Positions 21,809-33,850 of a stretch of DNA of 64,000 bases are shown here, piece by piece. Position numbers and translations under genes: made by a program. The stretch lies in the NCBI GenBank assembly GCA_963969345.1, contig OZ017767.1, forward strand, positions 6,910,739-6,974,738, written 5' to 3'. The notes under the pieces are model-generated. The model made no database searches. It was not told the origin of the DNA and saw nothing but the letters and a program-made list of their open reading frames with translations. This stretch comes from Turbatrix aceti (lineage: Eukaryota; Nematoda; Chromadorea; Rhabditida; Panagrolaimidae). Positions within the stretch are counted from its first letter, which is position 1; each line of letters opens with the position of its first letter.

Positions 21809-22432
21809 CTTGGCAATGAATAGCTCGAAAACGAACGCCGAATGACGGTTTTCAGTCTCCTTTTATGCACGCTCCGAGATCAACAACATTCGAAAACACC
21901 GGTGTTTGTCTGATTAGAGGGATGATTGGAAAACAGAAGATGCCCTGTCACCAACCATGCCGTCTCCTTTCTGAGATAAAGTGTGCCTGCGCGATTTGTT
22001 TTCCCTCTCGTACTACACGTCGCCAAACGAACAGCCGAACGGGCTCTCGTTGTTTTCCGAAAAATGCTGAATCAATAATCGAAGCTGACAAAAACAAAAT
22101 TTTTACAGTTTTTTTTGCAAGTTTTTTCACCGAATCTGATAAAAATGTTTTTAATTCTTTAAATTTTTTTTAAATCTTTTATCAAATTTGTAAAAGATTT
22201 TTTTTTAATTTTTTACCTGATTTGGAAAAAAATTTTTTGTTTGAAAACAAAAGTTTTAATTTTTTATAAATGCATTTTTTAGAAAAACATAGCCTTCGAA
22301 TTTTTTCATAATTTTATCGGATACCTTTTTATGCCACTTTCGTTTTTTTCCCGTCAAACCCGACAAATAATTTTTTTTTATTTGATTCAAAACAAAAACC
22401 CGGATAAAATACGCCAAACCAGCCAACTGCCA
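21809..22432. other. intergenic, no gene recognised
   Basis: AT-rich with poly-T runs from 22100 on; lies between two minus-strand genes. Confidence 0.5.
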
Positions 22433-24727
22433 TTAAGAAGATTCACCGGAAGCGGATGGATGATGCCCTGGCTTGGCCAGCGTGCCGTTGGACGTGGCGC
22501 TTCGATCGTTGCGCTGACGACTGCGAGAGCGACTCCAGAGTCGCCGATCTTCTTCGTCGACCGGCGACATGCCCGTCAACTTAGCCACGAGACTCGGTGC
22601 CTGGGCTTTGTAGAGATCGGTTTGGCAGTGGCAGTCTTCTGTCTTGTCGCTGAAGGCCCAGACGCCGTGGTCGCACTGGTAGAAGGCCTGATAGTCGGTG
22701 CCTTTGGTTCGTCGCCGGAGTTCGCAGGCGTCGTGGTTGCTCATGCAACGCTCACAACCCAGAATTTTTCTAAAAAGCATTTTTTTGAGCGCATTTTTTA
22801 TTTCTATTTTTTTTATTTTTTTTTATAAAAATAAAAAAATAGAAATTGTTTTTTTTAAATTTGTAAATTTTTTTATAATAACTTTTATAACTTTTTTTAT
22901 ATAAAATTTTTTTTAAATGATCAAAAAAAATTTTTTACGTTAAATTTATTTTAAAATTTTTTAAAATAAAAAAAAGAAATTTTTAATTTAAAATTTCTTT
23001 AAAATTAAAAAAAATTTCAAAAAAACTGACTGGCAAGGATTCGCGTAGACCCTGACTTTTCCGTGGTCCCTCCGTCGATGGCACCTCGGGCACTGCTCGA
23101 CATCTGTGGTAAAGTGATCCATTTCGTGAATCGTTTGGAAAACAGCGGCAGTCTGTTGGTAAGAAGCCCGCAGTTTCATCGCTAGAAGGTCCGCGAGCAG
23201 CTTTTCCGTGATCATCGGACGATGCGCTTCGAGTTCGACCAGGGAAAGTCGAGCGACGACCGGCATACACGCCTCGAGGCACTGCTTGTCAAATCGATGC
23301 TTCAGCACCCAATTCAGCCAGCACATGGCCATCACCGGCGGTTTTAAATCCACGTTATCCATGATGAACATTTTGCATCTCACCTGCAACGTTTGGGATT
23401 GGAACCGTTTTGACAGGCGCATCAGGCTTTCGAGGGTTTCTTCTGCAATGTCAACCAGGTGAACAGGTAAATAATTTTTTAATTCAAATTTTTTACCTGT
23501 AATGTCCTTAAGGACAGGATACGGTATAGTAGACTCCAAAAACCACTTGAATTGTGTCACCGCCGGAGGATATCGGAGTCCGCTGACGACAACGGTGTAC
23601 TCGTCGAGTGCAAGTTGCTCAACACCGGTGATCGGAAACGCCCGGTGATCGATGAATAGTGTCCGGAAAAAGTTGCTCACATTTGACAGTTTGTGCTTGC
23701 ATACCAGAAATCTTGCATCCTAAAATTCTTCTTTTTTTTGCTTCTGTTTCCGTTAAAAATCCTACCTCAACGATAATAACCGCGGAACAACCCTCGGCCT
23801 TGCACTGCATCGTTTGGTAATCAAAAGTATTGGCCGCAGCGACTTTCTTGCGAGACTGCTTCGAGGGAGTTTTTGAAGCCGATCTTGACCGTATCGGCTG
23901 TTCGTAAACATTATTTGCGCCATTCCTCGATTTTTCCGGGGTCGCAAAGCCGACACTGTTATTATTGTGGTTACCATTTCGGTTTTTCAGGGGACTAATG
24001 CTCCGGGATCGAGTTGCGCCGAGTTCCGGATAATTGTACGATGGACTGGGAGATTTTCCGTTGATTGGAGCGTACTGCAGAACATAACAGTAATCATTTG
24101 GGTGAGTTTTACGATTTGATAATATTTAGAAAAAAAGGCAAGCAAAAACAATTGTTTGCCTTCGTTTCGTAAAAAAAAGAGAGAAATTCAAAGACTCAAA
24201 TTTAATTACGATTTTTTTAGTTCCCTTTTCCTGGCTAATGGACCTGGCAAGTGCATGGGCGATAAATCAGAAACAATGGGGTCCCACTTATGTATGCACG
24301 TACCTCGTTTGAATCCCGTGCACGTCGATGGGTGACCGGGGATAGCCGCCAGTCGAAATCCGCTTCGTAGTGATTGTCACCGCCGTGGTTGGCACCGTGT
24401 CCTCCTCCGCTGCCGCCGTTGGCAGTCGTTGGCGAAAATGAAGATGGCACTTGGAGGAGTTCGGTTGGTTTTGGGGAAAATCGATTGCTGGGCTGCAAAG
24501 CGGCCTTTGGCATTTGAACATTTGATGCGTTCAAATTTAGTGGCATTCTTAGACTTCGGAGTGCCACCCTAACTATGTATGCGTAAGCCACCCACCTCGT
24601 CGTACTTGTTGAAGGGGTACATGCCGTTGAACCGTGCCACCGACGGCCCCCTCCAGTGTTCAAACTCATCATCGGCGGTTTTAGACGGCGATTTTCGGCC
24701 TCCAAGCTTCTTCAGAAACGACGACAT
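22433..24727 (-). CDS. BTB/POZ-domain protein with cysteine-rich C-terminus
   Basis: 533 residues from six exons: 24727-24596, 24492-24304, 24074-23766, 23719-23497, 23442-23031 and 22769-22433, all junctions in phase. The N-terminal 200 residues are low complexity (Ser, Asn, Gly, basic). The BTB fold follows across exons 3-4: CSAVIIVEDARFLVCKHKLS, SNFFRTLF, then PPAVTQFKWFLESTIPY. A BACK-like helical part follows: ETLESLMRLSKRFQ, MCWLNWVLKHRF, ITEKLLADLLAMKLRASY. The C-terminus has CPRC, CERC and several further Cys/His residues ending CHC, a possible zinc site. BTB-BACK proteins often recruit substrates to cullin-3 ligases; here no Kelch or MATH partner domain is present, so the role is open. 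Confidence 0.78.
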
Positions 24728-26273
24728 CTAATATGTTTTTATGTAGCGAAGCGCTTTTCAGGTTTCGCCGCAGAAAAAGCAGCGCAAACAGCTGCTTGAG
24801 ATGACAAACAATGGATAACTGCAAGCTACACGGGTTCTTTCTTTTTTTTGTGACTCATTAGGAGCGCGTGTTTACGTCAGGTGGGGCAGTCCCGGCAAAA
24901 ACAACGTCATAAAAAATGCATGAAATCCGCTTTTTTATAATCCACAATCCACAAAAGTTTTTTACGGCGCAGGCAAAAACAACAAGCTTTTTTTTGTTTT
25001 CCAACAAAAAAATAATAAATACATAAACAAAATTTATGAAATTGAAAATAAAAATGCAGAGTGCCAAGTAGAAAAATTTAACGGGAAAGCGACCCCATCA
25101 AATTTCGAGGATCAAGAAAAGTCCAACGCGCTGAAAAGAATAATAACTAGACCAAAAACACGACCGCGACAGCCAGCTTGTGTAATCACTCCACTACTCG
25201 CCCGCGGGCACAACATTTGCTCCCGTCACCCCCCGCTACCGCCATTGCCGCCGCTACCGCTGGTTCTTGCATGATGGCTCTCTCGAGTTGGCTGGCAGTC
25301 GATTGATTTGTCCCAAGGGGAGAGGAATTTCAATGAAGCGATGAACGATCAGATCAGAAAAAAAAAGCAAAAAGCCAATCAAGTCGAAAACGAAAACGTA
25401 AACGAACACAACCTTCGGCAGTCATAGCCAGCCCCGTCAAACCCGGTTGTTGGTGCTATTTCCGTCGTCGTTGGACCAGATCAACATCCTCATCACCATC
25501 ACCATCATCACCATCATCATCAGTGGAGTACCTTTTACTCCCACGTGCGTCATGTGGGCCTACTGATTTGTCAGTGGCATATGCCAATACTTTTGTCACT
25601 CTCATGACACAACAAATGGGATCCGTCAACTTTGCTTTCGTGGCTCAAAAATATAATTGATAAATTGAAACGTTGCTGCTGTCACCAGCCAGCCCACGTC
25701 TGCCACTTCCCCGTGTCTGTTTCGCTGTCTCGCTCTGGCACCAAAAACCGACTCGGTAGTGTTTCATCAAGTTGAAAGATAACCCAAACTGACGTCAACA
25801 AGTCCAAGGATCAGCTGCCGGTTAATACACCTGGAGAAACAAGATATATAAGACAAATATAATGGTTCCTGGATGGTTGTCAGCCAATAAATAACAAACA
25901 CGGCTTTGCTTGATCCGTCGCCGGCGATGTCAGACGGGCTTGTAAAGACGGATAAAAGTCATTTATTAAATCGGAATTTGTCAGCCCCACTTAACCGTCA
26001 ATTTTTGCCTTTCGCCTTGATTGGTTCATCCCGACACCTCAGAAGCCGTTCATGCCAATCACAAGCCTACCTGTGGTTGTGGAAAGTTGACAGCCCATGA
26101 CAAGGACTCAAAAAACACTTTTTTTGCAAGCATGACGTTTTTTTTTGTTTTTCGTTTTTTGCTCAAAAACAAAAAAATTTGAAGATGAAGGCTCCAAGAG
26201 ACGAGTAAACATTTACTATGACCCCAGATTATGCACATAAAAAATTGTGATTTGATTCCAGCTTCTAAGAACT
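24728..26273. other. intergenic, no gene recognised
   Basis: Upstream of the BTB gene and downstream of the oxidase. It contains a CAT microsatellite near 25484-25523 and no convincing exon. Confidence 0.5.
25484..25523. repeat. CAT/CAC trinucleotide microsatellite
   Basis: About 13 tandem ATC/CATCAC units. Confidence 0.8.
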
Positions 26274-28631
26274 CTAAGAATGACGTTGTTGCTGGAAAGC
26301 AGCCTTCAACGACGGATCCAACGGAGGAGGATCGAAGAATCCGCAGCCCAGAGGAGCGTTCGCCGGCGGCTTCGGCATCTGATCGTGGTCTCCAATTTTG
26401 ATAGCAAATGCCATGCCTGCCATATTGTGGTCTATCAGGTGGCAATGGGCGTACCACCAGCCAGGGTTCGTAGCCCGGAACCTCACCGTGATGTAACCGC
26501 CCATCGGTATCGGCACCGTGTCCCTGAACGTCGGGTTTACCTGGTTCATTTCGGGAATGCGTCCTCCAAGCCAGGATTTGTTCCTCCATTCTTTCTCATT
26601 GCAGTGCTCCGTCTCTTCGCAGTCCATGTCCTGATTAGGCTCGATGACTGCGTTTTTGGAATTGTAAGTCGGGTATCCCATTTTGACGAGGTAATAATGA
26701 GCTCCGTGCATGTGGAAGGGATGTGCATAGCCATTCGTGTAGCCCCCACCGTAGCCCATGTTATACAGGGTCAGCTGAACAATAGCACCTAGGGTCACGT
26801 TGAGGTGGTAGAAGCAGAAACAGTTGTCGTCGAAGCGCCCATCGGATTCTGGAGGACACGCAGTACGGTTGCACGTCTGCACGTTACGATACCAATCATT
26901 CTGGTGAAAATAGGGTACCGAGTGCGGCGGAGTGAACATCCAACCGTTCATGTGGCTGTCATAATGCACGTTGATGAAGTGCTCTTCGAAGACCTCGTTA
27001 GAAGGGAAACCGGTGTTTGACAAAAGCACGGGATCGTTGACGGGTGCTGCGGATCTCAAATCGGCCGCCGAGATACACGTAAAGTTGTAGCCAGTGGGAA
27101 AGTGAAGGAAGGGACAGTTTACCACCAAGCACCGGAAAGAAGGCGTGCAGCGGAGTTTGTGGTGCCAGTCGGCTAAAAACAATATGTGTTTTTGGGTGCT
27201 GAAGAGTCCAGAACTCACGATTCAGTTTAGTGTAAATAGAATCAGGAGTCACGTCTTCGTAGAGCAACTTCGCCCCACCGTAGTACGGCTCGATGATGGA
27301 AAGGGTCTTGTTGAAGTGCTCCATTGTCTCGATGACGATAGGGAACGTTGACCTCCTAGGATTGGTCAACCCGGTGACGATGACGTCGTATCGTTCGCCC
27401 GGCATGATTACCAGACTGTCTGTCTCCAGAGGTTCAATGTCGTATCCATCGGCGCTGATTACGGTAAATTTGTGGTCGTCAATGGTCAACATGAGCATTT
27501 GAGCGCCTCCGCCGTTGATGACACGGAATCTGACTTGTTCTCCTGAAGTCAAAGTGATTCAAAATGATGGCACGTGACCAAATGAGTGTCCAGTACCTCT
27601 TTTAATTTTAAAGATGTCCCAAGGCAAGGTTTCCGGTCGGTAAAGTACGTCGTCCTGATTGTGCCATCCTTTTCCGTTGACTAAAAGCGTCCTCAGGGCC
27701 ACAGTGCCTCCGATGCCAGCCTGGTCATAGGACTTGGTCGGCGCCCAGCACCGTCCTAAAGACTCGAGATCGAATCCCCACTGCCACTTCATCGTGCGCC
27801 AGCGTTGAGCAAGCCAGATGTAATTCGCATCCGCGACCGGCCAATCCTGGATCATCATGACGTATTCTCTGAGCACGGGCTCGTTGGGGGTCTTGACGAT
27901 GAAGGGTCCCAGGATGCCGGCTCCCCTGTCCATCGCCATGTGACCGTGATACCAGTGGGTGCCAGGTGTGTCTGCGATGAAGCGGTACGTGTAGCTAAAA
28001 ACTGGCAGGTCCAGGTGAGTTGACAGGTGAGAACGCTCACTCAGAATTGGCGGGAATAGGACACTGTTGAACGTAGGCGACTCCATCCGTGAACCAGAGC
28101 CCCCTCTTATCCATGCCATGGACATGAACTGTCACACCGTTCGTTTCCATCCGATTCGCGATCGTCAGAAGCACTTCTGCGCCTAAAGGCACTACGATGG
28201 GTGGACCGGGTAGGGAGTCGTTGAAGGCATTTGTGACCTGATGTAGACCATGCAGCGTGATCAAAGTTGACATGTTGTAGTCGCGAGATGCGTTGTAGAC
28301 ACTCGCTGCGAAGCATGGGTGCGTTTGATCCGAGTCACGGACTATCCATGGCATCTGCAGGCCAATTCGAACTTCAGATGCTTAAAACATCCAACATCCA
28401 TGAACTTACCGAGTCGAAAAAATCAGGATAATAATCCATGACCTCGACGGAGCCGTTTATGCCGTCGCTCTTGGCGGACATGGATAATTTCTCCCTTAAT
28501 TCCAACCGGATGCGGTAGAGTCCGTCTGGATCAGGCTGATTCATGGACATTTCGGTGGCATATTCTTTGAAGGCATTGGCAGCAAAAAGCCAGATCGCTA
28601 AGAAAATACACAAGACGAGGATCCGCAACAT
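26274..28631 (-). CDS. laccase-like multicopper oxidase
   Basis: A secreted or membrane-tethered oxidase of 718 residues from exons 28631-28410, 28354-28041, 27994-27597, 27542-27219 and 27172-26274. A signal sequence (MLRILVLCIFLAIWLFAANA) leads. All four copper-binding motifs are visible: VHVHGMDKRGLW and THWYHGH in the first domain, then HPFHMHGAHYYLV and WWYAHCHLIDHNMAGM in the third. The last one holds the type-1 Cys, its flanking His and an axial Met. The substrate oxidation site is therefore intact. Arthropod and nematode members oxidise phenols or metals, for example in cuticle hardening or iron handling. The N-terminal extension of about 90 residues before the first cupredoxin domain is typical of animal laccases. 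The acceptor of exon 3 could alternatively lie seven bases upstream at CTGCCAG, adding two codons. Confidence 0.88.
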
Positions 28632-29550
28632 GAGGACCTCGGAAATAAACTGATCGACAAGACAAACGATCGAGCGCCACTTAATCAAATGGTCTCGGAA
28701 CTGTACAAATACCTTTTCTGCATCCTGCAGACAAAAATGACAGGCAGCGTGAGCGCCATGAAGCTGCGTGTGAAACGCGCTTCAAAGTAGTGTAAACAGA
28801 GTCAGATTAAAAAAGTTTGATAAATATACACTTCAAACGTCACTACGAAAGACTTTTTCATGTACTGATAGAAAAATTTGATGTTATTTTTTTGAATGCT
28901 TGAAGGTAAACGGTGACCCGAAAAAATTATGGGTACGGTACAAAAGTTGGAGATAAGGATACATAAATGTGATAAATTAAACAAAAAAGTATTACAGGAT
29001 CCACAACTTGTGTAAACTCTAATGATGCTGTCACATTTTTCACGCATGCAGTATTTACACTGGGTTCAGTTCAAGAAGCAGAAAAAACGTCTTCTAATTT
29101 TTTGACTGGTGAAAAAAATTGACAAACAAAAAATAAAAAAAACGGTGAAAGTAAACCCTTAGCCTGTAAAAAAATAATCCGTGGCAGGTAGAATAAGGAT
29201 TGGCGTCTGCAGAAAATCAAAAACTTTCAAAGACTTCAAAATCAACAAAAAAGGCCCAAAAACTCAAAAAACTGTGCGCGAAAAATAAGTTTGGCAAAGT
29301 GTTCCCAAGTTTTTCACGTGGAAGTCGCGAATATTTTTTATGTCGCGTGTAATGTTTTTGTTTATCTCCTGTGGCCGTATTTTACGTACTGTTTTCATAA
29401 TTTTGGTTTCATTCGATCCATCGTAACCTGTGTTACCTAATTTAGCCGTTCGTTGGGGGATCCGAGCTTTGGCGATTTCTGTAAATATTTTTTTATTCTT
29501 GCGCGTATAACATTGGTTTACGTCAAATTGCCACGTTACATTACAGATAT
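28632..29550. other. intergenic between divergent genes
   Basis: Shared upstream region of the oxidase (-) and BET1 (+). No exon or named motif recognised. Confidence 0.5.
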
Positions 29551-29916
29551 ATGAGTCACGCATCCCTGCGACCAACGATGGCACATAGGTCGAGTCGAGG
29601 CGGCATGGGTGGAGGCTACAGCGAGGCCGGCAGCGATGACACGTACCTCGTCCACCAGAACGACAACATGCTGGACGGGCTCCGGGAAAAGCTTGGTACG
29701 CTCAAGCGTGTCACGATCAACATCGGCGACGAGGTCCGCGAGCAGAATCGACTCCTCTCCGATATGGACAACGACATGGATTCGTCTAAATCTTTGCTCG
29801 GAGCGACGATGAAAAAGCTCGGAATTGTGTCGCGCTCCGGCAGTGGAAACGTCCTCTGCTACCTCGTCCTCTTTGCTTTCTTCGTTTTTCTCTGTATCTA
29901 CTACCTGATACGTTGA
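29551..29916 (+). CDS. BET1: BET1-like Qc-SNARE
   Basis: 121 residues in one coding exon starting at an ATG just after an acceptor-like TTACAG, so a 5' untranslated exon or trans-splice site is possible. The SNARE motif runs from about residue 38 (NDNMLDGLREKLGTLKRVTI through NRLLSDMDNDMD), and a C-terminal anchor (LCYLVLFAFFVFLCIYYLIR) ends the protein with almost no luminal tail, as in the family. BET1 acts in vesicle fusion between ER and Golgi with syntaxin-5, GS27 and Sec22-type partners. Length and order match well. Confidence 0.92.
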   Translation: MSHASLRPTMAHRSSRGGMGGGYSEAGSDDTYLVHQNDNMLDGLREKLGTLKRVTINIGDEVREQNRLLSDMDNDMDSSKSLLGATMKKLGIVSRSGSGNVLCYLVLFAFFVFLCIYYLIR

Positions 29917-30056
29917 GACGACTGACAACCATCAATCCAATCACATTTATCGTCTGTTACGGGAGGGTACAATTAACAACACTTTTTCACCCAAATTTGA
30001 CGGCGTGAATGGGAGCGTGACTGTAAAAAAAGAGAGAGAGATCGTTGCCCGGAATG

Positions 30057-30062
30057 AATAAA
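30057..30062 (+). terminator. polyadenylation signal AATAAA
   Basis: Hexamer about 140 bases after the BET1 stop codon and about 95 bases before the end of the convergent gene. Confidence 0.55.
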
Positions 30063-30155
30063 TAAATATTTTTTGTACTTGAAAATTGGATTTTCCATGC
30101 GGGACATTTCAGGAAGGCGGGAAAGACACGATTTTGAAGGACAAAGGTAAAACAC

Positions 30156-31530
30156 TTACTGATGACGAAGAGGAAGCAAAATAGGTTTTCCATCCTCCCT
30201 ACCGACGACTCGGAAGACAGGAGGAGCGGATTTCTGGACGCGACCGATGTTTTTTGTGCCTCCTACGGGCCTGAGGATCACGAAGCGCTTTTGCGGGGGA
30301 TGGGGCACGGCGACTTGGCATTGGCGAATTGGTTTTTCGTCAGGCTGAAGGATGACGGGTTTAGGAACCGGTTCGGGCTCGAAAACTTCGGCAGGAGCTT
30401 CTTCGTGGTCGCCGACGTCTTCTTGCTCATCGTAGAAGCCCTCTTCTTCTTCGTTGTGATCGCCATTCATCTCGGAGTAGTCAAATTGAGTGTCAGAATC
30501 CCTGTCTGTCAATTCTCCGCCATTAGAAGCCATTTCAGACTGGGAAAAGACCGTTGAAGCCAACGCGCGATCGGCAATCGAAGAAATCGAGTCAAAAATG
30601 GATCCTGGGATCGCTCCGGAGTTTTGGGCTTGTTTCAGTCCTCGACGCGCCCAACGGCGGTGGCTGTGGGTCTGAATAGCATTTTTAGGCTTATTTTTTT
30701 GACATAAAACGCAGAAAAAAACATTTTTTACGATAAAAACCCGCAAAAAAATACTCACTTTGGATTTTATGGTTTTCATGCCACCCGCAGCGTTATCGAC
30801 ATCCAGATCACTGAATCCGCCCGGATTGATGCCGTGATAGGCCAGCAACCTGCCCTGACGATCAATCTGCTGGGCCTCAAAATCGGTCACCGACTGGGGC
30901 ACACACGAATGTCGGGAGCTGTTCGTGATGTCGACGCCGTTGAAACTCATCGAACTGACACCCGCCGACGTACAAGCATGGCACCTGTACCGAATAGATT
31001 TGTTGAACCATCCATTTCTACCAAAATTGTACACTCCATCATCCGTGAAGATGGAAATCTGGTGACGACGGAGGTTATTATTCAGCGAAAAACACCAGGA
31101 AGGCTGATTGGGTGGTCGACCGACGGTTTCGTTTACGGTATGCGTCAGTTGGTAGACATTGCTGCAGATAGCCGCATACTCAGGGTTCTTTTTCTCAAGA
31201 CGAACCGCGACCATCGCGGCCTTGTCGAGAGCCTGTTTGAGTTGTTGCATCTGCAAAAAAGTCACAAATACTAAATAAAAGTCCCCCCAACCCTTTAAAA
31301 ACCGCCCAACTCACCAATTCCTCGGCACTTTCTTCTGGCGGACGTGGCTTGCGAGGCGGGTAGATATTGAGACTCTTCAAAATCCGCCACATCGTGGAAC
31401 GATCCATCTCGACGTTACACTGGGTCCGAAGAACAGAATGCATGTCCTCGTAATTTTTGGGCCCGCCAGGTTGATGCAGCGTCTTGAGGACTGCAATCAC
31501 GTCGGGTCGATCGGCATAGGTAGAAAACAT
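30156..31530 (-). CDS. FLYWCH-like zinc-finger candidate with N-terminal HTH-like segment
   Basis: 407 residues from exons 31530-31315, 31250-30759 and 30671-30156. The N-terminus (PDVIAVLKTLHQPGG, MDRSTMWRILKSLNIYPPRK) looks like a helix-turn-helix. A middle region has aromatic residues and a C-x2-C ... H-x-C arrangement (IRYRCHACTSAG through SSRHSC), which resembles a FLYWCH finger though the classical tryptophan is replaced by tyrosine. The C-terminal third is acidic, then Pro-rich. The combination suggests a DNA-binding protein. The end reads CATCAGTAAGTG, where the stop TAA overlaps a strong GTAAGT donor, so a further 3' exon is possible. Confidence 0.5.
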
Positions 31531-31754
31531 TTTGTTCGGAAACAAAATGAAAGTAAGTATCCAGAAAGACAGAAAAGTTTGGCAGAAGTCAGGAAATTTA
31601 CGATTAATCGTAATAGCGCGGGCGTTTTATAAAAAAGCCTGCGCGCAACCTGCGGAAAAAGCGCAGGTCGAGTTTTTGCGTGCCGCCTTTTGAATGAATC
31701 GGCATAATTCGGTGACTTTTTACTCGAATTTTAGGATATCGTTTTCATTTGAAC

Positions 31755-33695
31755 ATGGATAGAAGATCAGTTCAATTTTGTCCAGTTGCGTAAGTAAATA
31801 TGTTTTTTTTTCTGTTTGTTTTTTTATAACATGGATTATTTTTTAGGCCCGAACTGAGGAAACAGATCGATTCTTCCGATGGCTACAACAAAGCCTCGCT
31901 CACCAAGCCCTCACCCATCATTCCCGAGGTCAAAGAATTTATTTCCAGCCTTGATCCGGACTATCTCAGCGATCTTTCACGCCAAATCGAGGAGTTCAAC
32001 GCGATCCATCCCCAGCCGAATGAATTTCTCGAGGCTAAAGAAGAGCTCAGACAGGAAATCGAGCAAATCTGCACTCAAATCTCGCCTGGATCAAAACTCA
32101 TCTTCTGTGGATCCACGAGAAACGGCTGCGGGTTTGGAAATTCTGATGTCGATCTTTGCTGGGCTATCGAACACAAGGTTTTGTACAGCGGCGACTGTCG
32201 TTATCCCACTGATGTGCCGTGAGTTGTTTGTTTGTTATACGATCGCATGGTTTACGATCAGGGATGGGTGAACGTTAATGTTCGTTCGCGAACAAAAATA
32301 AATTTTCCTAACAGATAAAACGAACAAAAATTTGGGTAAAATCAGTTTAATGGTGCCGAAATTGATGTTATGTTTCCAAAAATGGCAAATAGTGTCAATT
32401 GCCTTTGGCAATAAAAAGCGTAGGAAAACTGTCACCAAAAACGTAAAAACGCATAGTATCAAAGTTTACGTTTTCATGCCCAGTTTGGACAAAATTTTGT
32501 ATAAAACATGCTAAAAATCTGTTCGTTATTCGTTCGCGAACACTGACAAAAATGTTCGTGTTCGTTCGATTTCTCGAACAAAATTAACAAAATGTTCGTT
32601 TTTGTTCGAGAACAAAAAAAAATGGATGTTCGCCTATCCCTGTTTACGATACCGTTACTTTTTTTAGGGTTACGGATACCGGTTTTTTTCCCGTAATGCT
32701 TTTGTACAAGTTGAATGGCATGATCGGTGACATTGACCAGAAACATCTCCAGGGCACTGTTATTAATCGTGAGCCTGTCATGGAGACTAGGGTAATTTTT
32801 TTTGTTTTTATAAAACTGGCGCGCAAAGTTTCTCTTTTTTTAGGTAAAAATTCTCAAATTTTCGATCAGAAGAGACGTGATCGTGAATAAGGAAACCGGA
32901 GAAAAAAAGCAGGTCATCTTCGATGTGGATGTCAATATCAACAACCTGACTGGCATCTTCAACACGCTCATGCTCCACCACTTTTCCCGCTGCGATCCCC
33001 GGGTTGTCCAGCTTTCCCGACTCGCCAAGCACTGGGGCAGTTCAATCGGCATCGTAAACCCCAAAGAAGGCTTTCTCAACAGCTACTGCATGACTCTGCT
33101 GGTCATACACTTTCTGCAATGCGGAATTGATCCTCCTATCCTGCCAAATCTCATCGCCATCGCTCCTGACATCCTGGACGGAAATTTGGAGCTTTCCGAA
33201 CTCAATTCAGCCTATGAGAAGCAAATTGAAACTGGGTATACCGATACAAATCCCGCGAGCATCGGCGAACTGTTCGCTGGCTTCGTAAAGTATTATTCCA
33301 TCTTCGATTACGCAAACGATCGAATGAGCATCACGGAAGGCGCTGTCGTACGCAAAAAAGGCGGGGCTGCATTCCAGATCGCTGAGGTATACGATGGAGG
33401 CCTGACCGTAGCGAGAAACGTCAAAGCCGAATGGGAAGTCGATAAAGGCAAAAAAAGCATCTCTCGTCTGACGTATATCGTTTCCTGCTTCCAAGATGCC
33501 TGTTTCAGTCTTATGAATCGCGCTTCACTCGTTGACAATATCCTAAACAAAGACTGTCGCTCGATTCTCGTTGCAAAAAAAAGTGCAGACGAAATTTTTG
33601 GTATCAACGGTGTATTTCACTTTACCCAAGATGATCTGGACGAAAACTACGATGAAAATACGACGACTACGATCAGTGAATCAGTGGATGAATGA
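31755..33695 (+). CDS. GLD-2/TUT-type terminal nucleotidyltransferase, gene 1
   Basis: 460 residues from exons 31755-31789, 31847-32218, 32668-32791 and 32844-33695, all in phase. The catalytic core is complete: the G-S helix followed by two aspartates (FCGSTRNGCGFGNSDVDLCW), with the third carboxylate in DVDVNINNLTGIFNT. The PAP-associated half shows HWGSSIGI, FLNSYCMTLLVIHFLQCG, PPILPNL and an FVKYYSIFDY stretch. Such enzymes add A or U to RNA 3' ends in the cytoplasm; whether this one prefers ATP or UTP cannot be told. No RNA-binding domain is seen. Intron 2 carries a hAT-like MITE. The start ATG lies in a 35-bp first exon. Confidence 0.88.
32259..32642. mobile_element. hAT-like MITE, family B, copy 2 (intronic)
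   Basis: A 384-bp element inside intron 2 of the first nucleotidyltransferase gene. Ends are CAGGGATGGGTGAAC and, inverted, CAGGGATAGGCGAAC. A perfect 8-bp duplication, TTTACGAT, lies at 32251-32258 and 32643-32650. It is similar over its length to the copy at 8.3 kb but about 70 bp shorter near the left end. Confidence 0.9.
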
Positions 33696-33850
33696 ATATT
33701 ACGTTCACAAATTTCTACGGATGCGGGTGCTTTTCTCGACACGAATTGTGCTCTTGTCGCGCACGCGTTCGTTCTTGAAGTCGACTTGGGCTTCTTTTGT
33801 TTTGTTTTTTTATCTTTGCCATTCCACTTCTCTTTTTTTCCTCCGTCGTC

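Noticed and set aside
23443..23496. Continuous open frame across the 4th intron of the BTB gene
   Set aside because: The frame stays open by chance. A good donor and TTGCAG acceptor remove residues that interrupt the BTB-BACK alignment.
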